A DNA stretch of 64,000 nucleotides from Cycloclasticus pugetii PS-1 (GTDB lineage: Bacteria > Pseudomonadota > Gammaproteobacteria > Methylococcales > Cycloclasticaceae). Under the pieces are notes generated by a model. The model ran no database searches, was not told where the DNA came from, and saw only the letters and a program-made list of their open reading frames with translations. Positions 23,397 through 32,305 of the stretch are shown here, one piece after another (position 1 is the stretch's first letter; each line of letters begins with the position of its first letter). The translations under genes and the position numbers were made by a program. The DNA is taken from NCBI RefSeq assembly GCF_000384415.1, contig NZ_ARVU01000001.1, positions 1,054,001 through 1,118,000 of the forward strand. The letters are read 5' to 3'.

Positions 23397-24197
23397 ATGG
23401 ATTTTGAACATATCTTAGGCTTAGGGTTATTACAAGGGTTAACAGAGTTCCTGCCGATATCAAGTTCAGCACACTTAATTTTATTGCCCACTCTTTTAGG
23501 TTGGAAAGACCAAGGTTTAGCTTTTGATGTTGCTGTGCATGTGGGAACATTAATAGCAGTAGTTAGCTATTTTCAACACGATTTGAGGCAAATTATTAAA
23601 GGTTGGTTTGCATCTGTCTTCAAAAAAAATCATACGCAAGACAGTCGTTTAGCTTGGATGATAATCATAGCGACAATTCCGGTTGGTTTGGTTGGTTTAT
23701 TAGCGGGTCATTTAATTGAAATTTACCTTCGCTCGCCCATAGTTATTGCAATAGCGACGCTCTTTTTTGGCTTGCTTCTTTGGTATTCGGATACTAAGGC
23801 ACAGCGACATAAAGATGAATATGCAATATCGATTAAGACAGCCATTATTATTGGGTTATATCAGGTGTTGGCACTTATTCCTGGGACATCAAGATCGGGA
23901 ATTACCATGACTGGAGGCTTGCTGCTAGGGTTGACGCGTGAGGCAGCCGCAAGGTTTTCTTTTTTACTATCCGTCCCATTAATCTTTTTAGCAGGAAGTT
24001 TAAAGTCAGTTGAGTTGATGAGTAGCCCAAGCCAAATTGACTGGTTCTCTATTATTATGGGTGTATTTATTTCAGCGTTAAGTGCCTTTGCCTGTATTTC
24101 AATTTTCCTAAAGGTGCTAGAAAAAGTAGGGATGCTGCCTTTTGTGATTTACCGTTTAATACTGGGTTGTTTTTTATTGTATTTATATGCAGTTTAG
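23397..24197 (+). CDS. uppP: Undecaprenyl-diphosphatase
   Basis: This membrane phosphatase recycles undecaprenyl-PP to the monophosphate carrier, completing the cycle that UppS feeds. It has 266 residues and many membrane segments. Both active-site motifs are present: the QGLTEFLPISSSAH segment near residue 15 and PGTSRSG with its Arg (around 162-168). Its stop overlaps the stop of the convergent smr gene. It sits between truD and surE, where E. coli has no gene. Confidence 0.94.
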   Translation: MDFEHILGLGLLQGLTEFLPISSSAHLILLPTLLGWKDQGLAFDVAVHVGTLIAVVSYFQHDLRQIIKGWFASVFKKNHTQDSRLAWMIIIATIPVGLVGLLAGHLIEIYLRSPIVIAIATLFFGLLLWYSDTKAQRHKDEYAISIKTAIIIGLYQVLALIPGTSRSGITMTGGLLLGLTREAAARFSFLLSVPLIFLAGSLKSVELMSSPSQIDWFSIIMGVFISALSAFACISIFLKVLEKVGMLPFVIYRLILGCFLLYLYAV

Positions 24198-24742
24198 CGT
24201 TTTTGTCGTAACAAAACGTATAACGCCCCGGTTCCACCATCTTTAGGCTGGGCAGAGGCAAAAGCTAATACGGCAGAGTCATTTTTTAGTAGATTAACAC
24301 AAAGGTTTTTTAAAACAGGCGATTGATTGAGTGATCTTGTTCCCTTGCCATGTATAAGCAATAGATAACGCTGCTGAAGCTCAAGCTGTTCTCTAATACA
24401 CTCTCTAATGTAATGTTGTGCTTGTTGTTTATCTAAACCATGTAAATCAATTGTTTCATTAATTGTTATCGCGCCTCGTTTTAATTTTTTTATCGTTTTA
24501 GCTTGGACAGAGCTGTGGGCAAAGAAAACGTATTGCTCTGATGTAATGTCATTTGTGTGATCAACAATATATTCATGATCCGCTTTTAGAGGTGGAAAGC
24601 TTTTTTTTATTGGTTTTGGTTTCGACGTATCATCATAGAAATGCCGTTCTGTGTTCGAGAGTATGTTTACCTCTCCAATAAACTCACGGAATAATTGAGA
24701 ATCATTATCGGAACTTAGGCGTTTTTTTTTATCTTCAGGCAT
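24194..24742 (-). CDS. smrA: Smr-domain protein, probable DNA endonuclease
   Basis: This has 182 residues. The N-terminal half is charged and low in recognisable structure. The C-terminal Smr domain (about 95-180) carries the DLHGL and HGKGTRS motifs. The family includes SmrA/SmrB nickases; SmrB acts on stalled-ribosome mRNA, so the exact substrate here is uncertain. It is convergent with uppP and divergent from surE. No clear Shine-Dalgarno precedes the ATG. Confidence 0.85.
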   Translation of the reverse strand: MPEDKKKRLSSDNDSQLFREFIGEVNILSNTERHFYDDTSKPKPIKKSFPPLKADHEYIVDHTNDITSEQYVFFAHSSVQAKTIKKLKRGAITINETIDLHGLDKQQAQHYIRECIREQLELQQRYLLLIHGKGTRSLNQSPVLKNLCVNLLKNDSAVLAFASAQPKDGGTGALYVLLRQKR

Positions 24743-24805
24743 AATATGAGTTTATCAAATTTGAGCGCTAATTTTTTTATAAGTAACGGTATCTAGATAA
24801 ACTTA

Positions 24806-25558
24806 ATGCATATTTTAGTAAGTAATGATGATGGGTATTTAGCCCCTGGTTTGTCGGCATTGGCGAATAAACTATCTGAAGTAGCTCGTGTTACTGTGGT
24901 CGCGCCGGATAGAAACAGAAGCGCGGCGAGTAACTCTTTAACACTGGATATGCCGCTGCGAGTACAGCAAATGGATAATGGTTACTTTAGTGTTGATGGA
25001 ACCCCCACAGATTGCGTTCATTTAGCGATTACAGGCTTGTTAAAAGAAGACCCCAGTATTGTATTCTCTGGCATTAATAACGGAGAAAATATGGGTGATG
25101 ATGTTTTGTATTCCGGTACGGTTGCTGCGGCAACTGAAGGGCGCTTTTTAGGCTTACCGTCAATTGCTATTTCAATTACCTCTAGTAAGCCAAGATACTT
25201 TGAAACAGCGGCAAATATTGCTGTGCTGTTACTCAATCAATTGATGGTTAAAGAGCTTCCGGCCGATACAATTTTAAATGTTAATGTCCCTGATTTGCCA
25301 TTAACAGAGATAAAGGGTCTTAAAGCGACAAGGCTTGGTCAACGACATCGTTCAGAGCCGGTAATAGAGGGGCGTGACCCAAGGAATAAAAAAATATACT
25401 GGGTAGGGCCGCCTGGCGCGCAGCAAGATGCGGGTGAAGAAACAGATTTTTATGCTGTTGAAAATGGTTATGTTTCGATTACGCCGTTAAAAATTGATTT
25501 AACCAACTACCAGCGTTTAAATACATTAAATGATTGGCTTGAAGAGCTCGTTTTATGA
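24806..25558 (+). CDS. surE: 5'-nucleotidase SurE
   Basis: This is a metal-dependent phosphatase of nucleoside 5'- and 3'-monophosphates, linked to stationary-phase survival. The N-terminal [10 protein letters not shown] has the two metal-binding aspartates, followed by [11 protein letters not shown] and [10 protein letters not shown]. It has 250 residues. It overlaps pcm by four bases; surE-pcm-nlpD-rpoS is a conserved stress block. Confidence 0.95.
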   Translation: MHILVSNDDGYLAPGLSALANKLSEVARVTVVAPDRNRSAASNSLTLDMPLRVQQMDNGYFSVDGTPTDCVHLAITGLLKEDPSIVFSGINNGENMGDDVLYSGTVAAATEGRFLGLPSIAISITSSKPRYFETAANIAVLLLNQLMVKELPADTILNVNVPDLPLTEIKGLKATRLGQRHRSEPVIEGRDPRNKKIYWVGPPGAQQDAGEETDFYAVENGYVSITPLKIDLTNYQRLNTLNDWLEELVL

Positions 25559-26211
25559 AAGACCTAACAGGCATTGGGATGACTTCGCAGCGCACCCGAG
25601 ACAGGCTTATTGCTCATTTAAAAGAACTAGGTATTAAGGATGAGCGGGTGTTATCGGTAATGAGAAAAGTACCGCGGCACTTGTTTATGGCTGAAGCCTT
25701 ATCAAGTCGGGCTTATGAGAATACCTCGCTACCAATTGGGCATGGTCAAACCATTTCGCAACCGTATATGGTTGCGCGCATGACTGAACTATTGATTGAA
25801 GATGGTTTGCCTGAAAATGTCTTAGAAGTTGGAACTGGTTCGGGCTATCAATCTGCTATTTTGGCCAGTTTAATACCCAGAGTATTTTCAGTTGAAAGAA
25901 TCAGGCCGTTGCAAGAACAAGCAAAGAGAGTGTTGGCTGATATAGGGGTTAGAAATATAAGTTTCAAACATTCAGATGGCGGTTGGGGGTGGAAGGCATG
26001 TGGGCCTTATCAGGCTATTTTGGCGGCCGCCGCACCTGCTGAGATTCCTATGAAGTTATTAGAGCAACTAACCATTGGTGCTAGGCTGATTATTCCCGTT
26101 GGTAAAGAAGGGCAACAAGTTTTACAGCGAGTGACCAGAACAGAATCGGCTTATGAAGTTGAAACGATTGAAGAAGTTAGTTTCGTACCTTTTTTAAAAG
26201 GGCGTGCCTAG
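25555..26211 (+). CDS. pcm: Protein-L-isoaspartate O-methyltransferase
   Basis: This methylates isoaspartyl residues to start repair of aged proteins. It has 218 residues. It contains the substrate-side segment [16 protein letters not shown] and the SAM-binding motif [13 protein letters not shown]. The start overlaps the surE stop as ATGA. The stop TAG falls within the Shine-Dalgarno of the next gene. Confidence 0.94.
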   Translation: MKDLTGIGMTSQRTRDRLIAHLKELGIKDERVLSVMRKVPRHLFMAEALSSRAYENTSLPIGHGQTISQPYMVARMTELLIEDGLPENVLEVGTGSGYQSAILASLIPRVFSVERIRPLQEQAKRVLADIGVRNISFKHSDGGWGWKACGPYQAILAAAAPAEIPMKLLEQLTIGARLIIPVGKEGQQVLQRVTRTESAYEVETIEEVSFVPFLKGRA

Positions 26212-26222
26212 GAGGCGTTAGA

Positions 26223-26798
26223 TTGTTTAAACGTTTATATCAGCAGGTTTTATTTTGGGCGGAGCACCCAAAAGCTAACAGGTACCTTTTTACTTTAAGC
26301 TTCGCAGAATCTTCATTTTTCCCCATTCCCCCAGATGTTATGTTGGCACCAATGTGTTTAGCAAAACCGTCGAAAAGTTTTTATTTTGCAATGATAACCA
26401 CTATTGGTTCAGTTATTGGCGGAGTATTTGGTTATTTAATTGGAATGTTTTCGTTTGAGTTGATAGAACCGATTATTGAAATGTTTCACTACCGTGAGAA
26501 ATTGGAACATGTAAACGCGTGGTTTATAGATTGGGGCTTTTGGGCAATTTTAATAGCTGGCTTCTCACCGATTCCCTATAAGTTGTTTACGATTGCTGCA
26601 GGCTTGCTCGGTATGATGTTTATCCCCTTTGTCCTTGCCTCTCTAGTCGGTCGTGGGGCACGGTTCTTTTTAGTGGCTTTCCTGGTGTCGTTAGGTGGTA
26701 ATAGTTTGAAAAACAAACTCAATGACTACATAGAGGTAACTGGTTGGATCGTGACAGCGATGATTGTTATGGGGTTGTTAATCTCTAGATTTTATTAA
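26223..26798 (+). CDS. yqaA: YqaA/DedA-family membrane protein
   Basis: This is a 191-residue SNARE-associated (DedA/VTT superfamily) protein with about five membrane segments. The FPIPPDV and FSPIPYKLFTIAAGLLG motifs match YqaA proteins. Some DedA relatives act in lipid or undecaprenyl-phosphate transport, but no substrate can be assigned here. The start is TTG, backed by a perfect AGGAGG at 26210-26215 with seven-base spacing. It lies between pcm and the nlpD-like gene. Confidence 0.85.
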   Translation: MFKRLYQQVLFWAEHPKANRYLFTLSFAESSFFPIPPDVMLAPMCLAKPSKSFYFAMITTIGSVIGGVFGYLIGMFSFELIEPIIEMFHYREKLEHVNAWFIDWGFWAILIAGFSPIPYKLFTIAAGLLGMMFIPFVLASLVGRGARFFLVAFLVSLGGNSLKNKLNDYIEVTGWIVTAMIVMGLLISRFY

Positions 26799-26799
26799 C

Positions 26800-27555
26800 G
26801 TGTTTAGCTTAAAAGCCATTAAAGATACTGTTACTTTAATAAGTGTTTTGCTCGTAATCTGCACGCTCATATCTTGTGGTGGCTCTAGTGTTCATGCGCC
26901 AGTCTATAATAATCATTTACCTACGAAATCAACTTCATCTAAAGTACATATCGTTCGTGCTGGCGATACCTTGTATTCAATTGCTTGGCAAAATGGTAAA
27001 GATTACCGAACATTAGCTCAATGGAATAATATCTCATGGCCTTATACAATTTATAAAGGTCAGAAATTGACCTTAATTGGCAGCAATTTAAAAACAAATG
27101 ATAAGAATAAATCATTAAAACCAGCCACAAAAACACTTAAAAAACAAAAGATAACGAAGAGTACTTCAAATAATTATCAAAAAAGGTTAAAGTTAAATTG
27201 GCAGTGGCCGATAAACGTTGCAAGCTTTGAGAAAGGCCTTGTTAAATCTGGTCTGGTGTTATTTGGAAAAACCGGTGAGCAGGTTAAAGCAAGTGAAAGT
27301 GGTAAGGTTGTGTATGCGGGCAGTGGTTTAAAGGGCTATGGTAACCTCATAATAGTAAAGCATAATGAAGAGTACCTAACGGCCTATGGTTATAACAAAC
27401 GTGTGTTAGTCAGTGAAGGCAGCGTTGTTAAAAAAGGTGAGGTTATAGCAGAAATAGGTGTCGACAATAAAAACCGTCGGGTTCTTTTTTTCGAAATGAG
27501 GCGTCACGGTAAGGCAGTTTCGATACTAGAGTATATGCCAGTATTAAGAAAGTAA
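26800..27555 (+). CDS. nlpD: NlpD-like lipoprotein, LysM + degenerate LytM
   Basis: NlpD proteins activate the septal amidase AmiC at the outer membrane. It has 251 residues: a lipoprotein signal with lipobox LISC (Cys26), one LysM peptidoglycan-binding domain (about 48-92), a basic linker, and a LytM/M23 domain (about 155-248). All metal-ligand positions of the peptidase are replaced: the Asp of GxDxxG is Val, and the His of YAH and of HFE are Tyr and Phe. It is therefore most likely a non-enzymatic activator. The start is GTG. Position immediately before rpoS supports the name. Confidence 0.88.
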   Translation: MFSLKAIKDTVTLISVLLVICTLISCGGSSVHAPVYNNHLPTKSTSSKVHIVRAGDTLYSIAWQNGKDYRTLAQWNNISWPYTIYKGQKLTLIGSNLKTNDKNKSLKPATKTLKKQKITKSTSNNYQKRLKLNWQWPINVASFEKGLVKSGLVLFGKTGEQVKASESGKVVYAGSGLKGYGNLIIVKHNEEYLTAYGYNKRVLVSEGSVVKKGEVIAEIGVDNKNRRVLFFEMRRHGKAVSILEYMPVLRK

Positions 27556-27583
27556 ATGCAAGGAAATGCTAACTAATAAATCA

Positions 27584-27600
27584 TCTGATAAAAAATCAGA
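27584..27600 (+). other. Small hairpin just upstream of the rpoS RBS
   Basis: A perfect six-base inverted repeat (TCTGAT / ATCAGA) with a five-A loop ends two bases before the GAGAG Shine-Dalgarno of rpoS. It could shape ribosome access, but so short a stem may be chance. Confidence 0.3.
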
Positions 27601-27613
27601 CTGAGAGAATACT

Positions 27614-28477
27614 ATGGACGATAATAAAAAATCAAAAACAACTACTAACGACCCAACCCAGCTTTACCTAAATCAATTAAGTGAGTCCTGCTTGTTAACT
27701 GCTGAAGAAGAGGTTTTCTTTGGTCGTCTTGTGCAAAAAGGTGATCACCCAGCAAGACAGCGAATGATTGAAAGTAATTTACGGTTAGTGGTTAAAATAT
27801 CACGACGTTATATGAACCGTGGTCTTCCTATGCTGGACCTAATAGAAGAAGGAAACTTAGGATTGATTCGTGCGGTTGAAAAATTTGACCCCGAAAAAGG
27901 GTTTAGATTTTCAACCTATGCAACATGGTGGATTAGACAAACAATTGAAAGAGCGATTATGAATCAAACCAGAACGATTCGTTTGCCAATTCATATCATC
28001 AAAGAGATGAATATTTATCTCAAAAAAGCCCGTGAACTCAGTCAACAACTCGATCGTGAAGCCAGTGCTGAAGAAGTGGCTGAAGTAACCGGTAAGCCTG
28101 TAGAGGTCATTGAAAAATTGTTTCGTATGCACGCTGATAATGTTTCATCACTGGATGTGTCTCTTTCCCAAGACTCTGACCAACAAGTCTTAGATACGGT
28201 TGTTGATCAAGATGCTAAAGAACCTACTGATATTTTACAGTCTGAAGAAGTCCGAGAGAACCTGACAGTTTGGCTCGAACTGTTGAACGATAAGCAAAGA
28301 GAGGTGATCTCTCGTCGTTTTGGTGTTCGTGGCTACCATGCATCTACTTTAGAGCAAGTAGCTAATGAAATGGGGGTAACTCGAGAGCGTGTTAGGCAGA
28401 TACAAATGAATGCACTTAAATCATTGCGCTCGATCCTTGAAAATGAAGGAATGTCAGCATCTGTTCTACTACATTAG
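27614..28477 (+). CDS. rpoS: RNA polymerase sigma factor RpoS
   Basis: This is the stationary-phase and general-stress sigma factor. It has 287 residues, shorter than E. coli RpoS (330), mainly at the N-terminus. The sigma-70 regions are in order: 1.2 (PTQLYLNQL), 2 ([28 protein letters not shown]), 3 and 4 ([22 protein letters not shown]). The nlpD neighbour distinguishes it from rpoH. The nlpD-rpoS gap is only 58 bases, so further promoters may lie within nlpD. Confidence 0.93.
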   Translation: MDDNKKSKTTTNDPTQLYLNQLSESCLLTAEEEVFFGRLVQKGDHPARQRMIESNLRLVVKISRRYMNRGLPMLDLIEEGNLGLIRAVEKFDPEKGFRFSTYATWWIRQTIERAIMNQTRTIRLPIHIIKEMNIYLKKARELSQQLDREASAEEVAEVTGKPVEVIEKLFRMHADNVSSLDVSLSQDSDQQVLDTVVDQDAKEPTDILQSEEVRENLTVWLELLNDKQREVISRRFGVRGYHASTLEQVANEMGVTRERVRQIQMNALKSLRSILENEGMSASVLLH

Positions 28478-28483
28478 TGATGC

Positions 28484-28508
28484 AGGGCCTAGATTAGGTC
28501 CTTTGTAT
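28484..28508 (+). terminator. Probable rho-independent terminator after rpoS
   Basis: The arms AGGGCCTA and TAGGTCCT (one G-U pair) surround a three-base loop, followed by a T-rich run TTGTATT. It starts six bases after the rpoS stop. The T-tract is imperfect. Confidence 0.55.
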
Positions 28509-28587
28509 TACATTAATGTTGACAGTTAAAATGCAGATGAGTACTGTATCGCGCTCATCTCGTCTTACATAATGGCCCTGATACAAT

Positions 28588-29772
28588 ATGCATGATTTCG
28601 CTAGAATACAACGTCTCCCACCGTATGTTTTTAATATTGTTAATGATTTAAAGGCACAAGCGCGTGCAGCAGGCGAAGATATCATCGATTTTGGTATGGG
28701 TAACCCTGATCAGCCAACTCCTCAACATATCGTTGATAAAATGACCGAAGCCGCTCAACGTGGTGATACTCATCGATATTCCGTTTCACGAGGTATCCCT
28801 CGTTTAAGAAAAGCTATTTGTGGCTGGTATAAAACAAAATATGACGTAGACCTAGATTTTGACTCAGAAGCCATTGTTACCATTGGTTCTAAAGAAGGTT
28901 TGGCGCATTTAGCAATGGCGACTCTTGGTCCCGGTGATGCCGTACTGGTTCCCAACCCAGCTTATCCAATACACCCTTATGGTTTTGTTATAGCGGGGGC
29001 TGATATTCGACATGTTCCAATTAGCCCTGAAGTAGACTTTTTTAGTGAACTTGAAAAAGCAATAAAAACGTCGTATCCAAAACCCAAAATGTTGGTATTA
29101 AACTTTCCGGGTAACCCAACAACGCAGTGTGTTGATTTAGAGTTTTTTGAGAAAGTAGTAAAAATGGCTAAAGAGCATGACATTTGGGTCGTGCATGATA
29201 ATGCCTATGCAGAAATTGTATTCGACGGTTATAAGGCGCCGTCTATTCTTGAGGTTCCAGGTGCTAAAGATATTGCTGTTGAGTTTTATTCGTTGTCAAA
29301 AACGTACAATATGCCTGGTTGGCGAGTGGGCTTTATGTGTGGAAACAAAGAATTGGTGGGCGCATTAGCACGTATAAAGTCTTATTTGGATTATGGGATG
29401 TTTACACCTATTCAAGTAGCGGCAATTGCTGCACTAGAAGGTCCGCAAGATTGTGTTGATGAGATACGTACCTTATACAGAGAGAGAAGGGATGTATTGT
29501 GTGACGGGCTTAATGCAATTGGTTGGGCGGTTGAAAAACCTAAAGCAACCATGTTTGTATGGGCAAAAATCCCTGAACAATATCGCTCTCTTGGTTCTTT
29601 AGAATTCTCTAAAAAGTTGCTAAAAGATGCAAAGGTGGCGGTATCTCCGGGTATTGGTTTTGGTGATTTTGGTGATGAATATGTGCGCTTCGGGTTAATT
29701 GAAAATACTCACCGAACACGTCAAGCTGTTCGGGGTATTAAACAAATGTTTCGAAACGATAATCTGGCATAA
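28588..29772 (+). CDS. alaC: Alanine transaminase AlaC
   Basis: This PLP-dependent class-I aminotransferase makes alanine from pyruvate and glutamate. It has 394 residues. The N-terminus ([25 protein letters not shown]) matches AlaC/YfdZ. The Schiff-base lysine is K238 in [16 protein letters not shown]. It is followed by hom and thrC, a frequent gammaproteobacterial arrangement. Confidence 0.92.
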   Translation: MHDFARIQRLPPYVFNIVNDLKAQARAAGEDIIDFGMGNPDQPTPQHIVDKMTEAAQRGDTHRYSVSRGIPRLRKAICGWYKTKYDVDLDFDSEAIVTIGSKEGLAHLAMATLGPGDAVLVPNPAYPIHPYGFVIAGADIRHVPISPEVDFFSELEKAIKTSYPKPKMLVLNFPGNPTTQCVDLEFFEKVVKMAKEHDIWVVHDNAYAEIVFDGYKAPSILEVPGAKDIAVEFYSLSKTYNMPGWRVGFMCGNKELVGALARIKSYLDYGMFTPIQVAAIAALEGPQDCVDEIRTLYRERRDVLCDGLNAIGWAVEKPKATMFVWAKIPEQYRSLGSLEFSKKLLKDAKVAVSPGIGFGDFGDEYVRFGLIENTHRTRQAVRGIKQMFRNDNLA

Positions 29773-29800
29773 CTGCTTTTTCGTCCGAGGTTAAATCCTG

Positions 29801-29806
29801 TATAAT
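29801..29806 (+). promoter_or_regulatory. Candidate -10 element for hom-thrC
   Basis: A perfect TATAAT sits 30 bases before the hom TTG start in the 64-base gap after alaC. No convincing -35 hexamer is seen, so the call rests on the -10 alone. Confidence 0.35.
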
Positions 29807-29836
29807 CGCGCCCTTAATTGAACGAAGGGGAATCGC

Positions 29837-31147
29837 TTGAAAGTTGTAAAGGTTGGGCTATTAGGTCTAGGTACGGTAGGCGGCGGTACAGTTAATGTTT
29901 TAACTAAAAATGCTCAAGAGATATCACGTCGCAGTGGTTGTGAAATTGTTGTTAGTTCAGCAAGTGCACGGGATATAACGCGCCCACGAATTTGTAATAC
30001 CGATACGCTGCACCTAACGACAGATTCGCAAGAGATTATCAACGACCCTGATGTTCAGATAGTGGTCGAGCTTATGGGTGGTATAGAACCAGCGAAGTCT
30101 TTAATTCTTGAGGCTTTATCTAAAGGTAAGCACGTAGTCACAGCAAATAAGGCGCTTATTGCGAACCATGGTAATGAGTTGTTTGTTGCTGCTGCTGAAA
30201 ACAAAGTAACGCTGGCTTATGAAGCTGCTATTGCTGGTGGTATTCCAATTGTAAAAGCGATGCGTGAGGGGCTCAGCGCAAATAGCATAGAGTGGCTAGC
30301 CGGAATTATTAACGGAACGGGTAACTTTATACTGACCGAAATGTTTGAAAAAGGCAGTGTGTTTTCAGATGTATTGAAAGAAGCGCAAGAGCTAGGCTAT
30401 GCTGAAGCAGACCCAGAATATGATGTTGAAGGCATCGATGCCGCACATAAACTGTGTATTTTGGCCTCATTAGCTTTTGGTATGCCGCTTAATTTCGAGC
30501 GAGTCTATACAGAAGGTATTTCAACAGTCACCCCATTAGATATTGCCTATGCTGATGAGCTGGGCTACCGTGTTAAACATTTAGGTGTTGCGAGAAAAAC
30601 AAAGATGGGTGTGGAAATGCGTGTTCACCCAACGTTAATTCCAGAAAAAAGGCTTATTGCCAATGTGGATGGTGTGATGAATGCCGTTGTAGTGAAAGGC
30701 AATGCAGTTGGACCAACATTATATTACGGAGCAGGGGCCGGTGCAGAGGCAACAGCGTCAGCTGTTATCGCAGATATTATCGATATTTGTCGAGACTTAG
30801 ATACGCCTACAGTAAATGCTGTGCCTGCATTAGGTTTTGCAACCTCAGCGCTGGAAGAATTACCGATTCTTCCGATTGAAAGTATTACAACCGCATTTTA
30901 TTTGCGTTTGTCTGTCGAAGATAAACCCGGTGTTATGGCAGCAATTACGAAAATCTTAGCAGACCATGGTATTAGCATCGAAGCAGTTCAGCAAAAAGAG
31001 CCAGAGCAACATGGTGATAAGGCTCAAGTAATTTTACTGACAGATAGCGTTGTTGAAAAATCACTGATCAACGCGTTAACAGAAATTGAATCACTTGATT
31101 CAATCAATCAACCAGCGGTTCGTATTCGCGTCGAATCGTTACAATAG
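29837..31147 (+). CDS. hom: Homoserine dehydrogenase
   Basis: This reduces aspartate semialdehyde to homoserine for threonine and methionine synthesis. It has 436 residues. An N-terminal Rossmann fold (GLLGLGTVGGGTV) and the catalytic domain (GIINGTGNFILTEM, ELGYAEADPEYDVEGIDAAHK) are followed by a C-terminal ACT domain (about 355-430) that usually senses threonine. The start is TTG with AAGGGG six bases upstream. It is two cistrons with thrC. Confidence 0.95.
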   Translation: MKVVKVGLLGLGTVGGGTVNVLTKNAQEISRRSGCEIVVSSASARDITRPRICNTDTLHLTTDSQEIINDPDVQIVVELMGGIEPAKSLILEALSKGKHVVTANKALIANHGNELFVAAAENKVTLAYEAAIAGGIPIVKAMREGLSANSIEWLAGIINGTGNFILTEMFEKGSVFSDVLKEAQELGYAEADPEYDVEGIDAAHKLCILASLAFGMPLNFERVYTEGISTVTPLDIAYADELGYRVKHLGVARKTKMGVEMRVHPTLIPEKRLIANVDGVMNAVVVKGNAVGPTLYYGAGAGAEATASAVIADIIDICRDLDTPTVNAVPALGFATSALEELPILPIESITTAFYLRLSVEDKPGVMAAITKILADHGISIEAVQQKEPEQHGDKAQVILLTDSVVEKSLINALTEIESLDSINQPAVRIRVESLQ

Positions 31148-31155
31148 GAATGACT

Positions 31156-32298
31156 ATGCCAACAGGAAATCGTTATATCGGTCTAATCGACAAATTTAAA
31201 ACTGTGTTGCCAGTGTCTGACAGCACTCGCTTGATTAGTTTAGGTGAAGGGAATACGCCGCTTATTCAATTGCAGAATATTCCCGCGTTGATTGGTAAAA
31301 ATGTCGATATTTATGTTAAGTATGAAGGCTTGAACCCAACAGGTTCTTTTAAAGACCGTGGCATGACGATGGCGGTAACAAAAGCAGTCGAAGAGGGTAG
31401 TAAGGCTATTATTTGTGCATCTACAGGCAATACCTCGGCATCAGCTGCGGCCTATGCTGCTCGTGCAGGTATTAAAGCTTTTGTATTAATTCCTGAAGGA
31501 AAAATTGCGTTAGGTAAATTGGCACAAGCAATGATTCACGGCGCAGAAATAATACAAATTAAAGGTAACTTTGATCATGGGATGCAATTGGTTAAAGAGG
31601 TTGCAGAGCACGCGCCTGTAACCATTGTTAACTCTATTAACCCTTATCGTTTGCAAGGCCAAAAAACAGCCTCCTACGAAATTGTTGAGGCCTTAGGTAA
31701 AGCGCCAGATTATCATTGTTTACCCGTCGGTAACGCTGGAAACATTACAGCTCACTGGATTGGGTATAGTGAAATGGCACAACCAGCCGGTGAGCACGTA
31801 ACCGATTCATGTGCATTTTGTGAGGGTGATTGCGAATATGATCGTACACAATATGTAACCGCTAAGCGCCCTGTGATGGTGGGCTATCAAGCAGCTGGCG
31901 CAGCTCCTTTCTTAAAAGGTGAAATGATTGATGAACCAGAAACAGTAGCAACAGCAATTCGTATTGGGCGACCACAATCTTGGGATCAAGCGTGGGCGGC
32001 ACAAAAGGAATCAGGTGGTTGGTTTGACTTGCTGACTGATGAAGAAATTCTTGCAACACAAAAGTTACTCACTGAAAAAGAAGGGATTTTCTGTGAACCC
32101 GCGTCTGCTGCTTCTGTTGGTGGTGCTATTCGTGATATAAAAAACGGCAAAATCCCTGAGGGCAGTACGGTTGTTTGTACATTAACTGGACATGGGCTGA
32201 AAGACCCCGATACGGCCATTGCGCAGTGTGCGGTAAATCCTAACGCCATTGAGGCGTCATTGGATGCTGTTAAAGCGGCTATTTTAGACAAGTTATAA
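31156..32298 (+). CDS. thrC: Threonine synthase with Cys-rich insertion
   Basis: This PLP enzyme converts phosphohomoserine to threonine. It has 380 residues. The PLP lysine is K66 in LNPTGSFKDRGM, and the phosphate-binding glycine loop and TLTGHGLKDP are intact. ATG 31156 is preferred over ATG 31150 because TAGGA at 31145-31149 is then properly spaced. An unusual insertion (about 213-235) has cysteines C219, C222 and C226 as CX2CX3C just before VMVGYQAAGAAP. This could bind metal or form a redox site, but that is unproven. Confidence 0.93.
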   Translation: MPTGNRYIGLIDKFKTVLPVSDSTRLISLGEGNTPLIQLQNIPALIGKNVDIYVKYEGLNPTGSFKDRGMTMAVTKAVEEGSKAIICASTGNTSASAAAYAARAGIKAFVLIPEGKIALGKLAQAMIHGAEIIQIKGNFDHGMQLVKEVAEHAPVTIVNSINPYRLQGQKTASYEIVEALGKAPDYHCLPVGNAGNITAHWIGYSEMAQPAGEHVTDSCAFCEGDCEYDRTQYVTAKRPVMVGYQAAGAAPFLKGEMIDEPETVATAIRIGRPQSWDQAWAAQKESGGWFDLLTDEEILATQKLLTEKEGIFCEPASAASVGGAIRDIKNGKIPEGSTVVCTLTGHGLKDPDTAIAQCAVNPNAIEASLDAVKAAILDKL

Positions 32299-32305
32299 TG
32301 CCGTA

